Numbered from the stretch's first letter, positions 9,836 to 19,854 are shown. The stretch: DNA of 64,000 nt from Lepas anatifera (GCA_034440635.1 JAOTON010000385.1:2510501-2574500); one strand, 5' to 3'. Notes: a model not told the origin generated them from the letters alone. Program-made: numbers and translations.

Positions 9836-12800
9836 TCAGGTAGGGGGCCAATGGGTTTGGGGCATCTGCTTCCTCTCGTGCTCCCACTTTCGCTCCCACG
9901 AGTCCACCCAGGAATCCATGTCCACTTCTTGCGACATGCCTCGTCTTGAGCGAGATCGGCTGCGCACTGCAGAACGTTCCAGTGCACCTAGGTTCCCTAC
10001 ACCCGTTCTTGACACCAGAGTCAAGGGATTGTGACTTCTGTGGCCATCTCCTGGCCACCTTTGTTGACTAGAGGATCGCTCTCGCGATGGTTCTCGTGCC
10101 TTAGAGTACCTTCTATGACTCTTAGATATGCGCATGTGTTCTTTTACATCATTTGAAAGACGTCTTGCGGCGTTACATTCGTGTTTGTTGTGAATATGAG
10201 GGTTTCTGTCGAGCGAGGTAGAGCCAGGATGGCGATCTGATACCACTGGGTAGCGTGATGCATCAGCCAGTGGGTCCATTGGATGCCGTTCTGTACTAAC
10301 AGACTGCCCGATCGCCTTCCTTCTGACGTTGTCCAGCACTGAAACTCTCGGAGAATTCTCTGCATCAGCCTTTGCCCATGCAGAAGAATCGCGAGGCGGC
10401 CGGTGGTAGCTACGACTTCTTCGCGAGCCTCGGTCACGCTCATTTTGGCGCACACCTCCGCCTCGCCTTTGATCGGCTTCTGCTAAGTCACTTGTACTCG
10501 ATACATTCAAAAGGCGGTTAATATGTTCTAGTACTTCGGCCTGCTTCTGGGATCGCCGCATTCTTCGACGAGCCTCCGAAGCGCTCTCCCGCTCAGGTGT
10601 GGCGTAGAAGCGCTCCAAGGCCCTCTGTTCGGAAACTTGACCGGTTGTTAGGTACTGGTTGAGCTTTTCACGCCGAAAGGGTCGTGGTGGTGCCCAGCTG
10701 AAACTGGGAGACCATAGGGATAAGTCATCAGAGTTGACTGGCTCTTCCACGTAACTCTCGTTGATGTCGGGCTGCTCATACCGTGGCGACACATTTTCTT
10801 GTTCGTGAACATAGACATCTCTCCAGGGCCCTTTCTTGATGTATCGATCCCAGTCCATGTTGGCTGCAGGCGAGTTCTTGCGTCGCTGTTGCCTGGCATC
10901 ATACTGTGATTTGAATGATAAGGGCTGAGGACCATGTGAGGGGTATGAAATAGCTGAAGGTGGAGCCGATAGAGCTGAGCCTGGAGGCGGCTGAGTTGGA
11001 GACGGCGTCCTCTTTGTAACTTCAGTCCGAATCAACTTCTTTTCCGACTGCTGCTGTTGATTTCTAAGTGTAAAAAGTTTTCGCTCCCTCGGAGAAATTG
11101 AGTGACGTTCTCGGCCTGAAGCCCTCTTCAATGTGGCAATTTGTCTGCGCTGTGAGCTTGCTCTATTATCCCTGGGATGCAGAGATACAGGATTCTTTAA
11201 AGCAAACTTTGAATCTTCCGATGACTCCTTACTATCAATTGCTTCAAATTTTTCGATGGATGGCATTCTTTTCAAGGTTGGTGCTGTTTTCCGTGGAATG
11301 TGCTTAGACGGACTAACTGTTCGCTCCACGAAGCCTGAGTTTGCAGTGGTATCTTGGTGTGAGCGTGATCTAGAGGCATCGGGCCTTAAAGGTGCTTCCT
11401 CGATTCCAAAAGTAACAACTTGGTCTCCTCGAGACGGAGACTGAGGCCCGTCTCTTACTGGTCTATTTGGAGACGTGCTTTGTCCTCTCTGAATTGGTGG
11501 TTTGGATAATAGTTTTTCGCCAGAGTTCTTACGAGGAGATGGCAACGGATTCATTGCAAAGGGATTTGCAAATCTTCCCCCAGTCTCCACCGCTCTCTTA
11601 GCCAATGACTTTTTGACTGCTTTGCTAAATACTTGAGTGGACTCACTACTTGTCTTTGACGTTATCGCCTTATTGCTGGCATCTCCAGCTACGTCGAATG
11701 GGTTTGGCTCACCTTCCGATACTGCTTTAACAGCTGCTAGATCACTAACCAGCCTACAAAGGGATGTTTCACTAGAGGATCTGGTAGAACGTTTTGGATC
11801 CCTGCTTAGAAGCTTATAGGCCATCATCGCCTGTCTTAGCTGCTTACACTGGCACATGTTTGCAGGGTCCTTGAGACGGAATGCATTTGGTAAGAATGAC
11901 GAGAGGCTACTGGTACTTGCTCCGGCTGCCTTGTCAATAAACTTCTGGACCCGCGGTGATTTGTTCATTGCTTCTAAGACAGAGTTGGCCAGTTCCTGTA
12001 CAGAATCTTTGTTCTGTGCTCCGTCGCTGCCTGTGTTAGTGCCTGTACTGGTTGAAACAGATGGAGGGGTGGGCGGAGGAGCCTTCGGCGGTGTCTGCCC
12101 GTCGAGCGTCCATGATCCACTCTCCCCAAAAGCGAACGTGAGATCCGACTGCGTGGGCATTGGTTGGGCCGAGTGTGAATTTAACATTTTCTGTAGAGTT
12201 TCTTCAGAGCGAGCTCGAAGGACTTCGTCACCAAACCTGGTGTAGGTAATCTGCTTTTTATTCAAATTCTCTTCTTCGGTCCTGTTCGGTACTTTTTCCA
12301 TCGGTGGGATTATGTCAAATGGTTGTGTTATGGTGGACTGTTCACTTGTTTTCCTTGCTGGAGGCAGCGCAGTTGAAATGCTCTGGGAATCGATTTGACG
12401 CCTTGCAGGCACTGGTACAGTGCCTATGTTTTTATCCAGCGCTAATCGAGGTGTTTCTGGAATGCTTCTAAATGTGACGCACGAGTCATCTCTCATCAGC
12501 TTTTGGCTTTCTCCGCCTCGTGATTTGCTATCTGACTGGCGGGGTCTTGGTGAAATGATATCATCAAGATCAAGGTCCATGCAGCGGAGTATTTTCCTTG
12601 CGATTTCAACAGAATTCTGATTCTTAGTATCTGCTTGATCACCTCTCATTGCCTGCCCTTCTCTAATGAGCAGCTTTACAACCCTTAGTATTGTACCTAC
12701 CTGAGTTTCCCTCTGTTCTAGTCGGTTTTTCTTGTCAATTATTTCATCACGGCATTCAGATAAACAGCGTTGAAGTCTGTCGACTTCCTCCGGATATTGT

Positions 12801-15800
12801 CCTGTTAGTCGTTCCACCTCTCTTGAATGTTCAACTTCCAACCGCGATACAATTTCTTTTTGCTGGAGAGAGGCAGTGGCCAGTTTTTCTTTAAACTTCT
12901 GTTGCATTGATTTTGTATAGTTATTGATTTGGTTACGAACAATTTTCTCAAGACTGCTTACTTTTCCCTGAAATTCCGTCACCTTTTCTTGCACAATGGC
13001 TTCTACTTGTTGCTGATAGTATTCTTTAAGTTTCATCTTCTCCATTTCCAGCAGTTCTGTGTAGTCTTTGCCATCCTCCCCCGTTGCCAGCATCAGCTTC
13101 TCTGCTGACTGACGTTGAAACATCTGTACATCATGCTGCATGCTATGAATTTTATCAATTAGAACCTTAAGTTCGTTCTCAAGGCGTTGTTTCTTTTCAT
13201 AGGTTTTCTTGTGTTTTTCTTTCATCGTATCAAGCTGACCTTTCAGGTCAGTTCGCTCTAAAGAGAGACAACTCAATTTGCTTGAGACTATTTCTTGGTT
13301 TTGTTTCTCTTCTTCAAATTTGGTTTTCCAATATAGCCCGCCTTCTTCGATCTGACATTGGCACTCAAAATCTTTGCTGTCCGGCTTTCTCGGTTGGCAA
13401 TAATATTCTGATCCAGAGACAGATTCTATGTCGAACTTTTGACTTTCACAAGATTCTGCCGACTTAGACTTGGATGGTTCGGCTGCAGCAGACCGGGTTT
13501 CATTGCTGGAACTGTGGATGCTTTTATAACTTTTTAGATTAGAAGACCCACTATCACTAACACCGATAACATGCTTGCCCAGCTCTGGTGGCTGCACGGC
13601 TGGTTCAGCTAGCTTCTCTTTCCACTTCTTAGCTGCCTCTACTATAAGCTGTTTTTGCGCGACTTCTTCGGCCAGTTTTTTCTCCGCTTCTTCACGCGCC
13701 TGTCTCTCAGCGCGTAGTTCTGACCTAGTCTCGGCCAACAAGTTTTTAACAGACCCGTGTTCAGCAAGAAGTGACGACGCCTGGCCGTCATTTAAAATTT
13801 CGGGAGGTAGACTTGTGGATGATACAGTGTTCTGACTCCCACTCATATATTTCTTCAATAACTCAGCTATTCTTTGGTTTCTCTGGCACTCGTCACCGAG
13901 TGAATCCTTCAGTAACAGGATCGTGGATTCTTGTTCAGCCATTCTCCCTTTCGCAGCTTCTAACTCTTTTCTGTTTTGCTCGACGTTTGCTGAACTTTTT
14001 TCCAGTTCCTTTCTTGCCCGCTGAAGCATATTTTTGGCCAGTCTTAGATCAGATCTTCTCGATTTCTCTTGGTCAATTTTAACAGACATTTGGCGGGTAT
14101 TTGTAACGAGTGACTGGTTTTGACGCTCCAGCACACTAATTGTCTCCTCCATCAATTGTAAAGTGTTTTCCGTTTCTGTTAACTCTCTCTCCATGTCTGA
14201 TGCTGTCCCACCAACGTTGAAACTCATTTTTGTATTTTCTTGAACTTGGGTAGAATTTACTTCTGCACGGGGGAAGTTTTCGGTATGCATTGGCTCACTG
14301 CCAAGCCATTGGCTAACAGATGTTCCTCCTCGTTTTTCACTCGGGGACCGTGGTGATTTTGATCCCTTGCTTCCCACTGAGGACGACCGGCAAAGTTTTT
14401 GTGAAGCTTGTGGCTTCGGTGAGTGCGACCTGCCACGTCTCGGTGAGTTTAGAGAGCAGAACGAAGTCTTACTACTACCGAATGGTTCGTCTTCCTGATT
14501 CAGACCTGGACTGGCTGATCGAGAAGGAGAAATGATACTCCTGTGTCGCTTCATGGGTACAGGCTGCTGTCTTGCTTCTGTTTGAAGAGAGTTACTGGAC
14601 CCAGCCATAGAGCGTTTTGTTGGTACTGGGGCGAATGCTCCAGTAAAAGTAGCATCATTGGCATTGTTGAAGGTACCAGGTGAATATTTATCCAGGGATT
14701 CGATGCCAGAAGAAGTTGCTATTGGTTCAGCCTCAGATGTAGATAAAGGAGCACCGCTTGAACTGGACGTTTTTGTATCTCCAGGGCGTTTAAAACCATT
14801 TTGGTCGGATTGCTGCTCTGTGTAAAAGCCACTCTCTTCGGAATAAAATATTCGCTGAAGATCTGTCTGCTGTGGCTCTCTCTTTTCTTGTTCTGACCTA
14901 TTATCCTGTTTTTGTGATATCACTTGCATTTGAATTTCTTTCGAGGATTTTTTTCTGGGGGAACTGGATTTCACAGCGTGCGGAGATGCAGATCGAGATC
15001 GAGAAGCCTTCAACATCTTCCCTGCAGAAGGCGAAGGGGCAGCCACTGGACTCGGGGACCTGACTTTCTCCGAAGCTCTATCGTGCTGTGACCTCGCCAC
15101 GCTATTGAGAGAGGAACCTCCTAAAGAGCACAGACTGTTGGGTGTGGCCGACCGAGGGCGCTCTGGTGTGGTCTGAGCAGTATGGTAGAAGGATTTTCTC
15201 TCTGGAGTCGGCGATCGTGATTTATAGCAGTCACTCCTCATGCTTTCAGAAGACAGTACTCTGATAGGCAAGGGAATACGAGAGCGGGGTGATCGTCTCG
15301 TTGATCTTTCAGGAGAATGAGAGGGGGAGACGTTTGGAGGTGGAGGCGGGGGCGATGGCTGTCTCATATCCAGCTCCCGCGCTGGTACTCTGGGTTCACT
15401 TTCCTCCTGGTTGGTTATTTTCTGACGCTCGGTTGCCGAGCTGTCTCTTGTGGTTTTGTGGAAATTCGGTTTCATGGTGCTTTCAGCGTAAAGTTGACAC
15501 TCTGAGCGAGGGCTTACTCGCATAAGAACAGAACCGGAGGCCGGGCCAAGTCGTTGTCTAGCAGGTGTATACTTTGGCTGTACTACAGTTGTCTTCTTTG
15601 TGATTGCGAGATGTTTTGGTCTTGCTGACGGCATAAACACATCTGAAGAGCTCATGCTTCCTGTGCTTGTCAAAATACTGCTGCCCTCTGCTGTATTGAA
15701 TCTTTGTGCGTATTCATCTAGCTTGTGAGTCCATTGTTGATCTTTAGTTTTAGTATGGGTGCTAGTTCTAGGCAAACTCTCTTCATCGTATTGCTTCTGA

Positions 15801-16543
15801 TCTTCATTTTCAGGGCCAGAGAACACACTACTGCCTATCAGAGATAATCTTTTCTTCGGTTTTGGGGAGCGTGGGGAGACTCCAAGATACCGCCCGCCTT
15901 CGGTAGGTGCATCAGCTACAGGAGCCGTGGATGGACCATGGCTAGAGTTGTTCTGAGCCTCACCAGGTCCTTCAAGCAGATTTCTAATGAATTCTTCCAC
16001 TCCCGAGAACAAGTCGTTGCTATGAGAGTTCCTTTTAGGAGAGATGTCGCGGAAGTTGTGTACAGACCCGTCCTCGGCTCGCACGCTGACGTCCACCTTG
16101 AGAGACATCAAGGCCGGGTTCAGGGAAGAGAGACCACTGCTGGCAGCGGCATCAACCGCGCTGTTGCCATCGCTCGAAATTTCCGTAATGATAACGGAGG
16201 CTGCTGGCAATGGTTCTGCCTCTGGTGGTCGGCTCAGAGTTGGAAGAGAGGTGTTCGGCAGAGGCATAGACGGTCGCTTTACCAATATCTTTCCAGTGGA
16301 GTTCGAATATTTAGGATGCGCTGGTCCCTGAGCTTGGTCATTCTCTGCTACCCCTTTCAGATTCTCGTTTCTCTGTTTTATTATTTTCATTGGACTCCCA
16401 GGACGGACCTTTGGAATCACTTTTTGATTAGTCTCTCTCACACGCACCGGCTGATTACCATTTTCTGGTTTAAATGTTACCAGGGCTTGTGCGTTACATG
16501 CGATCTTGTCTGTTAGGACTGAATCCGCTTTGGTATAGAGCAC
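9836..16543 (-). CDS. Large Ser/Arg-rich coiled-coil protein, probable centrosome or microtubule-associated (main part)
   Basis: An uninterrupted 2,235-codon frame, far too long to be chance, and intronless as read. Residues about 1-780 are disordered and rich in Ser, Pro and Arg. They include a proline run followed by many SP sites and an SRIP tetrapeptide near residue 423, an SxIP-type EB-binding motif in a basic setting. Residues about 780-900, 925-980 and 1070-1295 are heptad-rich, charged coiled coil. The C-terminal 900 residues are again low-complexity and Arg/Ser-rich, with a short helical segment near residue 2010 and an acidic Trp-containing tail. The frame's first start-like codon is GTG directly after an in-frame stop, so this is not a true N-terminus. 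It almost certainly continues the frame at 17967-16513. The layout recalls centrosomal scaffold proteins such as centrobin or Cep152/Asterless, but I cannot confirm homology. Confidence 0.85.
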   Translation of the reverse strand: MLYTKADSVLTDKIACNAQALVTFKPENGNQPVRVRETNQKVIPKVRPGSPMKIIKQRNENLKGVAENDQAQGPAHPKYSNSTGKILVKRPSMPLPNTSLPTLSRPPEAEPLPAASVIITEISSDGNSAVDAAASSGLSSLNPALMSLKVDVSVRAEDGSVHNFRDISPKRNSHSNDLFSGVEEFIRNLLEGPGEAQNNSSHGPSTAPVADAPTEGGRYLGVSPRSPKPKKRLSLIGSSVFSGPENEDQKQYDEESLPRTSTHTKTKDQQWTHKLDEYAQRFNTAEGSSILTSTGSMSSSDVFMPSARPKHLAITKKTTVVQPKYTPARQRLGPASGSVLMRVSPRSECQLYAESTMKPNFHKTTRDSSATERQKITNQEESEPRVPARELDMRQPSPPPPPPNVSPSHSPERSTRRSPRSRIPLPIRVLSSESMRSDCYKSRSPTPERKSFYHTAQTTPERPRSATPNSLCSLGGSSLNSVARSQHDRASEKVRSPSPVAAPSPSAGKMLKASRSRSASPHAVKSSSPRKKSSKEIQMQVISQKQDNRSEQEKREPQQTDLQRIFYSEESGFYTEQQSDQNGFKRPGDTKTSSSSGAPLSTSEAEPIATSSGIESLDKYSPGTFNNANDATFTGAFAPVPTKRSMAGSSNSLQTEARQQPVPMKRHRSIISPSRSASPGLNQEDEPFGSSKTSFCSLNSPRRGRSHSPKPQASQKLCRSSSVGSKGSKSPRSPSEKRGGTSVSQWLGSEPMHTENFPRAEVNSTQVQENTKMSFNVGGTASDMERELTETENTLQLMEETISVLERQNQSLVTNTRQMSVKIDQEKSRRSDLRLAKNMLQRARKELEKSSANVEQNRKELEAAKGRMAEQESTILLLKDSLGDECQRNQRIAELLKKYMSGSQNTVSSTSLPPEILNDGQASSLLAEHGSVKNLLAETRSELRAERQAREEAEKKLAEEVAQKQLIVEAAKKWKEKLAEPAVQPPELGKHVIGVSDSGSSNLKSYKSIHSSSNETRSAAAEPSKSKSAESCESQKFDIESVSGSEYYCQPRKPDSKDFECQCQIEEGGLYWKTKFEEEKQNQEIVSSKLSCLSLERTDLKGQLDTMKEKHKKTYEKKQRLENELKVLIDKIHSMQHDVQMFQRQSAEKLMLATGEDGKDYTELLEMEKMKLKEYYQQQVEAIVQEKVTEFQGKVSSLEKIVRNQINNYTKSMQQKFKEKLATASLQQKEIVSRLEVEHSREVERLTGQYPEEVDRLQRCLSECRDEIIDKKNRLEQRETQVGTILRVVKLLIREGQAMRGDQADTKNQNSVEIARKILRCMDLDLDDIISPRPRQSDSKSRGGESQKLMRDDSCVTFRSIPETPRLALDKNIGTVPVPARRQIDSQSISTALPPARKTSEQSTITQPFDIIPPMEKVPNRTEEENLNKKQITYTRFGDEVLRARSEETLQKMLNSHSAQPMPTQSDLTFAFGESGSWTLDGQTPPKAPPPTPPSVSTSTGTNTGSDGAQNKDSVQELANSVLEAMNKSPRVQKFIDKAAGASTSSLSSFLPNAFRLKDPANMCQCKQLRQAMMAYKLLSRDPKRSTRSSSETSLCRLVSDLAAVKAVSEGEPNPFDVAGDASNKAITSKTSSESTQVFSKAVKKSLAKRAVETGGRFANPFAMNPLPSPRKNSGEKLLSKPPIQRGQSTSPNRPVRDGPQSPSRGDQVVTFGIEEAPLRPDASRSRSHQDTTANSGFVERTVSPSKHIPRKTAPTLKRMPSIEKFEAIDSKESSEDSKFALKNPVSLHPRDNRASSQRRQIATLKRASGRERHSISPRERKLFTLRNQQQQSEKKLIRTEVTKRTPSPTQPPPGSALSAPPSAISYPSHGPQPLSFKSQYDARQQRRKNSPAANMDWDRYIKKGPWRDVYVHEQENVSPRYEQPDINESYVEEPVNSDDLSLWSPSFSWAPPRPFRREKLNQYLTTGQVSEQRALERFYATPERESASEARRRMRRSQKQAEVLEHINRLLNVSSTSDLAEADQRRGGGVRQNERDRGSRRSRSYHRPPRDSSAWAKADAENSPRVSVLDNVRRKAIGQSVSTERHPMDPLADASRYPVVSDRHPGSTSLDRNPHIHNKHECNAARRLSNDVKEHMRISKSHRRYSKAREPSRERSSSQQRWPGDGHRSHNPLTLVSRTGVGNLGALERSAVRSRSRSRRGMSQEVDMDSWVDSWERKWEHERKQMPQTHWPPT

Positions 16544-16551
16544 TGATCAAA
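16513..16551 (-). other. Frame break joining the two parts of the large gene
   Basis: The upstream frame stops at TAA (16515-16513). The downstream frame is open from just after a TGA at 16551-16549, so the two overlap by about 35 bases. Moving from the first frame to the second needs a -1 shift, equivalent to one base missing from the sequence. No canonical X XXY YYZ slippery heptamer is present. GT/AG pairs close by give introns under about 100 bases, and the ones I tried leave the wrong frame. A consensus deletion is the simplest explanation; a real disabling mutation is the alternative. Confidence 0.7.
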
Positions 16552-17967
16552 CTTTGAGAGAGTTGAAGTCTTCTTATCGCCCTCTTCCAAAACTTTGATT
16601 TCGACATAAGGAGGAGAGCTTTCAGACCGTCTAGTGTTCTTTTCTGGGGACTTTTTCCTTGCATGGCTTGATGATGGTCGAGAGTTTTCTGTAAGTGGAG
16701 AAGGTGAACCTGAGGGAGGTCGTTTCCTTGCTGTTTCGCGAGGTGACCTGGAAGGCTCGCTTTCTTGGACAGACGGAGGAAGGTGCTTGAAAGCATAGCT
16801 CACGCCTCCAGCGTCTTTCTTCTCACTTCTCTCACGGATCGTCGACCTTATCATCAGTGGATTACGTTGATCAGAGCTTGAACACTTTTGTGGAGAGACA
16901 CTTGTCTGGACGCTACTTTCAGGGCCAGGCAGAACACAGCCCTCACTCCTGCTGCTCCCAGTGTCACGTCGTGCTCTTCTGTAAAAGTTTGGCAGTTTGG
17001 TTGCCTTAAAAGATGGAATGCTGGATTTTCGTTTGTTCTGAATACCAGTTTTGGCATTGCGGTTGATATTTTTGCTGTTGTCACGTTTTTCGTTCGTATT
17101 TTCTGCGGATGGAGCTTGTTGCGACTTCATGGGAAGAGGTGATCGGTCAAAGTCATTGTTCTGGCTCCGAAGCCAGTCATCATTTATAAAATAATGGTTG
17201 GCAATTTCTGAGTTGGCACACGAGTGATGTCCGTATTCGTTTGTGGACAGTCTTCGCCTGCGCAGGCTTGAGGTGCTTTTAGATCTCGGCTGCCTTTTAG
17301 TTTTTGTGAGCACCTGCAAATATCCCGTTGATGGAGATTGCGAGAAAAACGACACCGACATCTCATCATCGATTTCAGATGCTGAGCCAACAGTAACGTA
17401 CTCCTCACTGTTTTCAGGAGTTCCCGCATTGTCGTTCAATAATTGCTTTCGAAAATCAGAGGTATGTTTTGGAAAATCGGTAAACGCTGAGTCTGATGGA
17501 ATTCGTCGTAATGGCACCATGCTTTGCATATCCTGTGCTAAAGAAAGTTGATCTTCTATATCGAAAGGTAGGGAATCGTTTGAAATTCGTTTTTCGTTTC
17601 TAGATTCGTTCGCTTCGTGGCACACTTCGCCGGGACTATGCATTGTAACAGACACAAAACTTTGGGTTAAGCTCTCCATAATTGTCTCTCGGGTCTGTTT
17701 CAAGCTTTCGTTTGCTCGCGAGAAGTCCAATATTTTGTCGTGTAGAACGTCGTCACTAGAATCTGTTAGAAAAAGTGCATCATCAGAATCCGATTTATTC
17801 ATTAATGTGTCTGAATCAGAAGTATGCACTGCCACAAATATTCCTGGAGGCACTGCTTTACCAGACATAAAACGGACGTTTGGCTTCATTTCATGTCCTA
17901 TGGCTTTTACCTGCTCCTCTGATTTGGACCTTTTTTTCGATCTTGCCTTTTCAGGGTTTCCAGACAT
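16513..17967 (-). CDS. N-terminal part of the large coiled-coil/microtubule-associated protein
   Basis: A 484-codon frame beginning with a true ATG (context AAAATAATGTC) that fits an authentic start. The protein opens with a very basic Lys/Arg/Ser stretch, followed by an acidic Ser/Asp-rich region near residues 45-75. From about residue 220 it is basic and low-complexity. Near residue 316 it contains SSIP and then TKLP in a Lys/Arg-rich setting. These match the [ST]x[IL]P motif by which proteins bind EB1-family microtubule plus-end proteins (established knowledge). The last third is rich in SP and RRSPR-like sites, the same composition as the downstream frame. Same strand, contiguity and composition indicate one gene of about 2,700 residues. 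No known domain was recognised. Confidence 0.8.
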   Translation of the reverse strand: MSGNPEKARSKKRSKSEEQVKAIGHEMKPNVRFMSGKAVPPGIFVAVHTSDSDTLMNKSDSDDALFLTDSSDDVLHDKILDFSRANESLKQTRETIMESLTQSFVSVTMHSPGEVCHEANESRNEKRISNDSLPFDIEDQLSLAQDMQSMVPLRRIPSDSAFTDFPKHTSDFRKQLLNDNAGTPENSEEYVTVGSASEIDDEMSVSFFSQSPSTGYLQVLTKTKRQPRSKSTSSLRRRRLSTNEYGHHSCANSEIANHYFINDDWLRSQNNDFDRSPLPMKSQQAPSAENTNEKRDNSKNINRNAKTGIQNKRKSSIPSFKATKLPNFYRRARRDTGSSRSEGCVLPGPESSVQTSVSPQKCSSSDQRNPLMIRSTIRERSEKKDAGGVSYAFKHLPPSVQESEPSRSPRETARKRPPSGSPSPLTENSRPSSSHARKKSPEKNTRRSESSPPYVEIKVLEEGDKKTSTLSKFDQCSIPKRIQS

Positions 17968-18388
17968 TATTTTATCTTGCTTCCGCTACACTACATGGAA
18001 TAAACACCTAAAGAAGCCCTAATCACGCCTTAAATGTAGACGAATATGTGGCCAAGCAGGATAATCTTGATTGTTTCCAACCTTGCCATGATGTATCGAG
18101 AATGACACCTATTCTGTATGAAATGGATGACTTATTTCAAATTTCACAGACCATTTATAAAAAGTATTTTGATACTTGAATAAGTAATTAATGACCTAGC
18201 AGTGCACCACAACATCCTTTAATGTCAGCAATATGGATATAGTTTCGGCGTTGTCGGCGAATAACTCCTTTTGAGTGTTTTCTTTTTCTCGCGGTGGAAA
18301 TTGATAGAGCACCACCATTTTTGGTTAGCCCTTTGTTGTTATCGGTGTATTTTTTCTCGGATTTTTATGTACTAGTATTTTGAGAGAC
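17968..18388. promoter_or_regulatory. Presumed upstream region of the large gene
   Basis: This 420-base stretch lies between the ATG of the minus-strand gene and the Harbinger element. It is AT-rich with no clear TATA box or initiator. On the minus strand TTCTTTAG and CCATGTAG could be splice acceptors for a 5' untranslated exon. The promoter role is inferred from position only. Confidence 0.3.
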
Positions 18389-18391
18389 CAG

Positions 18392-18600
18392 GGGCCGTAT
18401 TCACGTCGGCATCTTAAGATGCATTTTCATCGTAAGATAAAAATTGGTATTCACGTCGCGCAACTTAAGATCAAAATTAGGTTATTTTTGCAACTTACGA
18501 TATTTTGTATTCACGTTGATATCTTAAGATGGATTTGTATTTACTTCGATATCTTAAGATAAATTTGTATTCACGTCGATATCGTAAGTTTTCTTTCGTT
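18392..18600 (+). repeat. Left subterminal repeat array of the Harbinger element
   Basis: The unit TTGTATTCACGTCGATATCT followed by TAAGAT, with variants in which CTTAAGAT becomes CGTAAGAT or CTTACGAT, recurs about five times. It repeats the outermost terminal sequence, so the terminus itself has been amplified inward. Confidence 0.7.
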
Positions 18601-18851
18601 TCTTATGCAATTGCATTTCTGCCCAAAGACGTTGTCTTGAATTTATAATACACGAGACAAAAATTTCAACTTTGATGCTAGATGTCTGTCGATGTCTGTG
18701 ATCCATTTCTTGGACAATTTGCATGCTGCAGATATTTCAGAGTGCGCTTACATTGTTTCAACGCACATTTCTATAGACATCTTATTCTATTATTTTTCAC
18801 ATTTTAACTTAAGTGTATAAATCAGCCTTTACAGTGGCCTTAATCTGCTAA

Positions 18852-19139
18852 ATGGCCGAGCTAATGCTTCTTTTTGACATTAACAATGCACCGCATCGAG
18901 ACCCTCGGGGTGACGCGGCAATTTTTGAATATTCCGACGACTTTTTGCTTAAGCGGTATAGGCTACCTCGAGCGATGCTTGACCGGTTATGCATTGATTT
19001 GAAGCCAAAATTAGAGACTGAATACAGAAGAGCCAATATTGTTGTGAGCAAGCAAGTGGCCACTGCCCTACGCGTTCTGGGAGAGGGCAATACCGAGCAT
19101 CTCCACAATCTTTTGATATATCTCTGGAGGGGGTGGTGA
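18852..19139 (+). pseudogene. HARBI1-like transposase, N-terminal fragment
   Basis: A 95-residue frame starting MAELMLLFDINNAPHRDPRG. It contains a core FLLKRYRLPRAMLDRLCIDL followed by a KQVATALRVL helix. This resembles the N-terminal region of HARBI1/DDE_Tnp_4 transposases, where an RYRLPR-type motif and an ALRFLATG-type motif precede the nuclease domain (family knowledge). The frame ends where it runs into the Myb-like gene, and the DDE catalytic domain is missing. It cannot encode an active nuclease. The truncation is consistent with an internal deletion. Confidence 0.6.
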
Positions 19140-19144
19140 AGGTA

Positions 19145-19426
19145 GACCACCTCCAGTGCCTTGGCTTCTTCTCTTAAAATTTGCCATCTCCCGTTTTGAT
19201 ATTAACTTTAAATCCGTCCACTTATTTCGGAGCTCATCTACATTTCTGGGTATGGCCGTTTGTATGCCGAAATCTCTCTCTCAGCAAACCTCCATGCCTC
19301 AGTTTTCTGGGCATTGCCACTTCCTGGGCCAGAAAACCGACCCAGGATGCCCTGCAGGTTTCGCTCAACAGCGTGTACTGGCGCATCCACCTCACTGTCA
19401 GAAAAGTTTGGTTTACGCTTAGACAT
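19145..19426 (-). pseudogene. Myb/SANT-like DNA-binding protein of the Harbinger element, frameshifted
   Basis: From ATG at 19426 the frame reads MSKRKPNFSDSEVDAPVHAV and then a GRFSGPG segment, typical of the Myb/SANT-like partner protein of Harbinger elements (NAIF1-type). Near 19265-19285 the frame is lost. In a neighbouring frame the expected continuation appears (NVDELRNKWTDLKLISKREM and a FKRRSQGTGGG tail), ending near 19145. So it is a recognisable but broken gene with at least one frameshift. It is convergent with the transposase fragment. Confidence 0.6.
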
Positions 19427-19854
19427 ATTTGCTTTGGTTAGTGATGTCCCCGATAATCCCAAAAGATTTCAAAATAAGAATGAATAGATTCACAACATTT
19501 TCATTGTTACTCTTTTCACGTGGGATGGAACATGCTTCACTTCTTTCATTTGCATACACAAACAGCTAATCCGGCTAAGCCTTAAATTAAAGCGTCAAAA
19601 TAAATATTCGTATGGAAGACGAGATCAGCCTGATATGCCTTCTTTATGTTTAAGTGGGGTATTCATCTTTCAATTCAATTATCGGTCTATTTTCGATGAG
19701 TCTGTGTCTAGCTTACATTGCAGGCACAATGAATAGCATTACAAGGAAGTATTACAATGAAGGTGGGGAGTAAGGCAAAATAAGTCCATCAATCAAACAG
19801 TTAAGTCGCCTACCGAGTAGACGTAAATACTCTGTGTTGAAACAATAGGCCGAC

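Noticed and set aside
16541..16543. GTG as the start of a separate 2,235-residue protein
   Set aside because: Animal nuclear genes rarely start at GTG, and the frame follows directly from the upstream coding frame.
16513..16551. Programmed -1 ribosomal frameshift in the large gene
   Set aside because: No X XXY YYZ heptamer in the overlap and no obvious downstream pseudoknot; a one-base consensus error is simpler.
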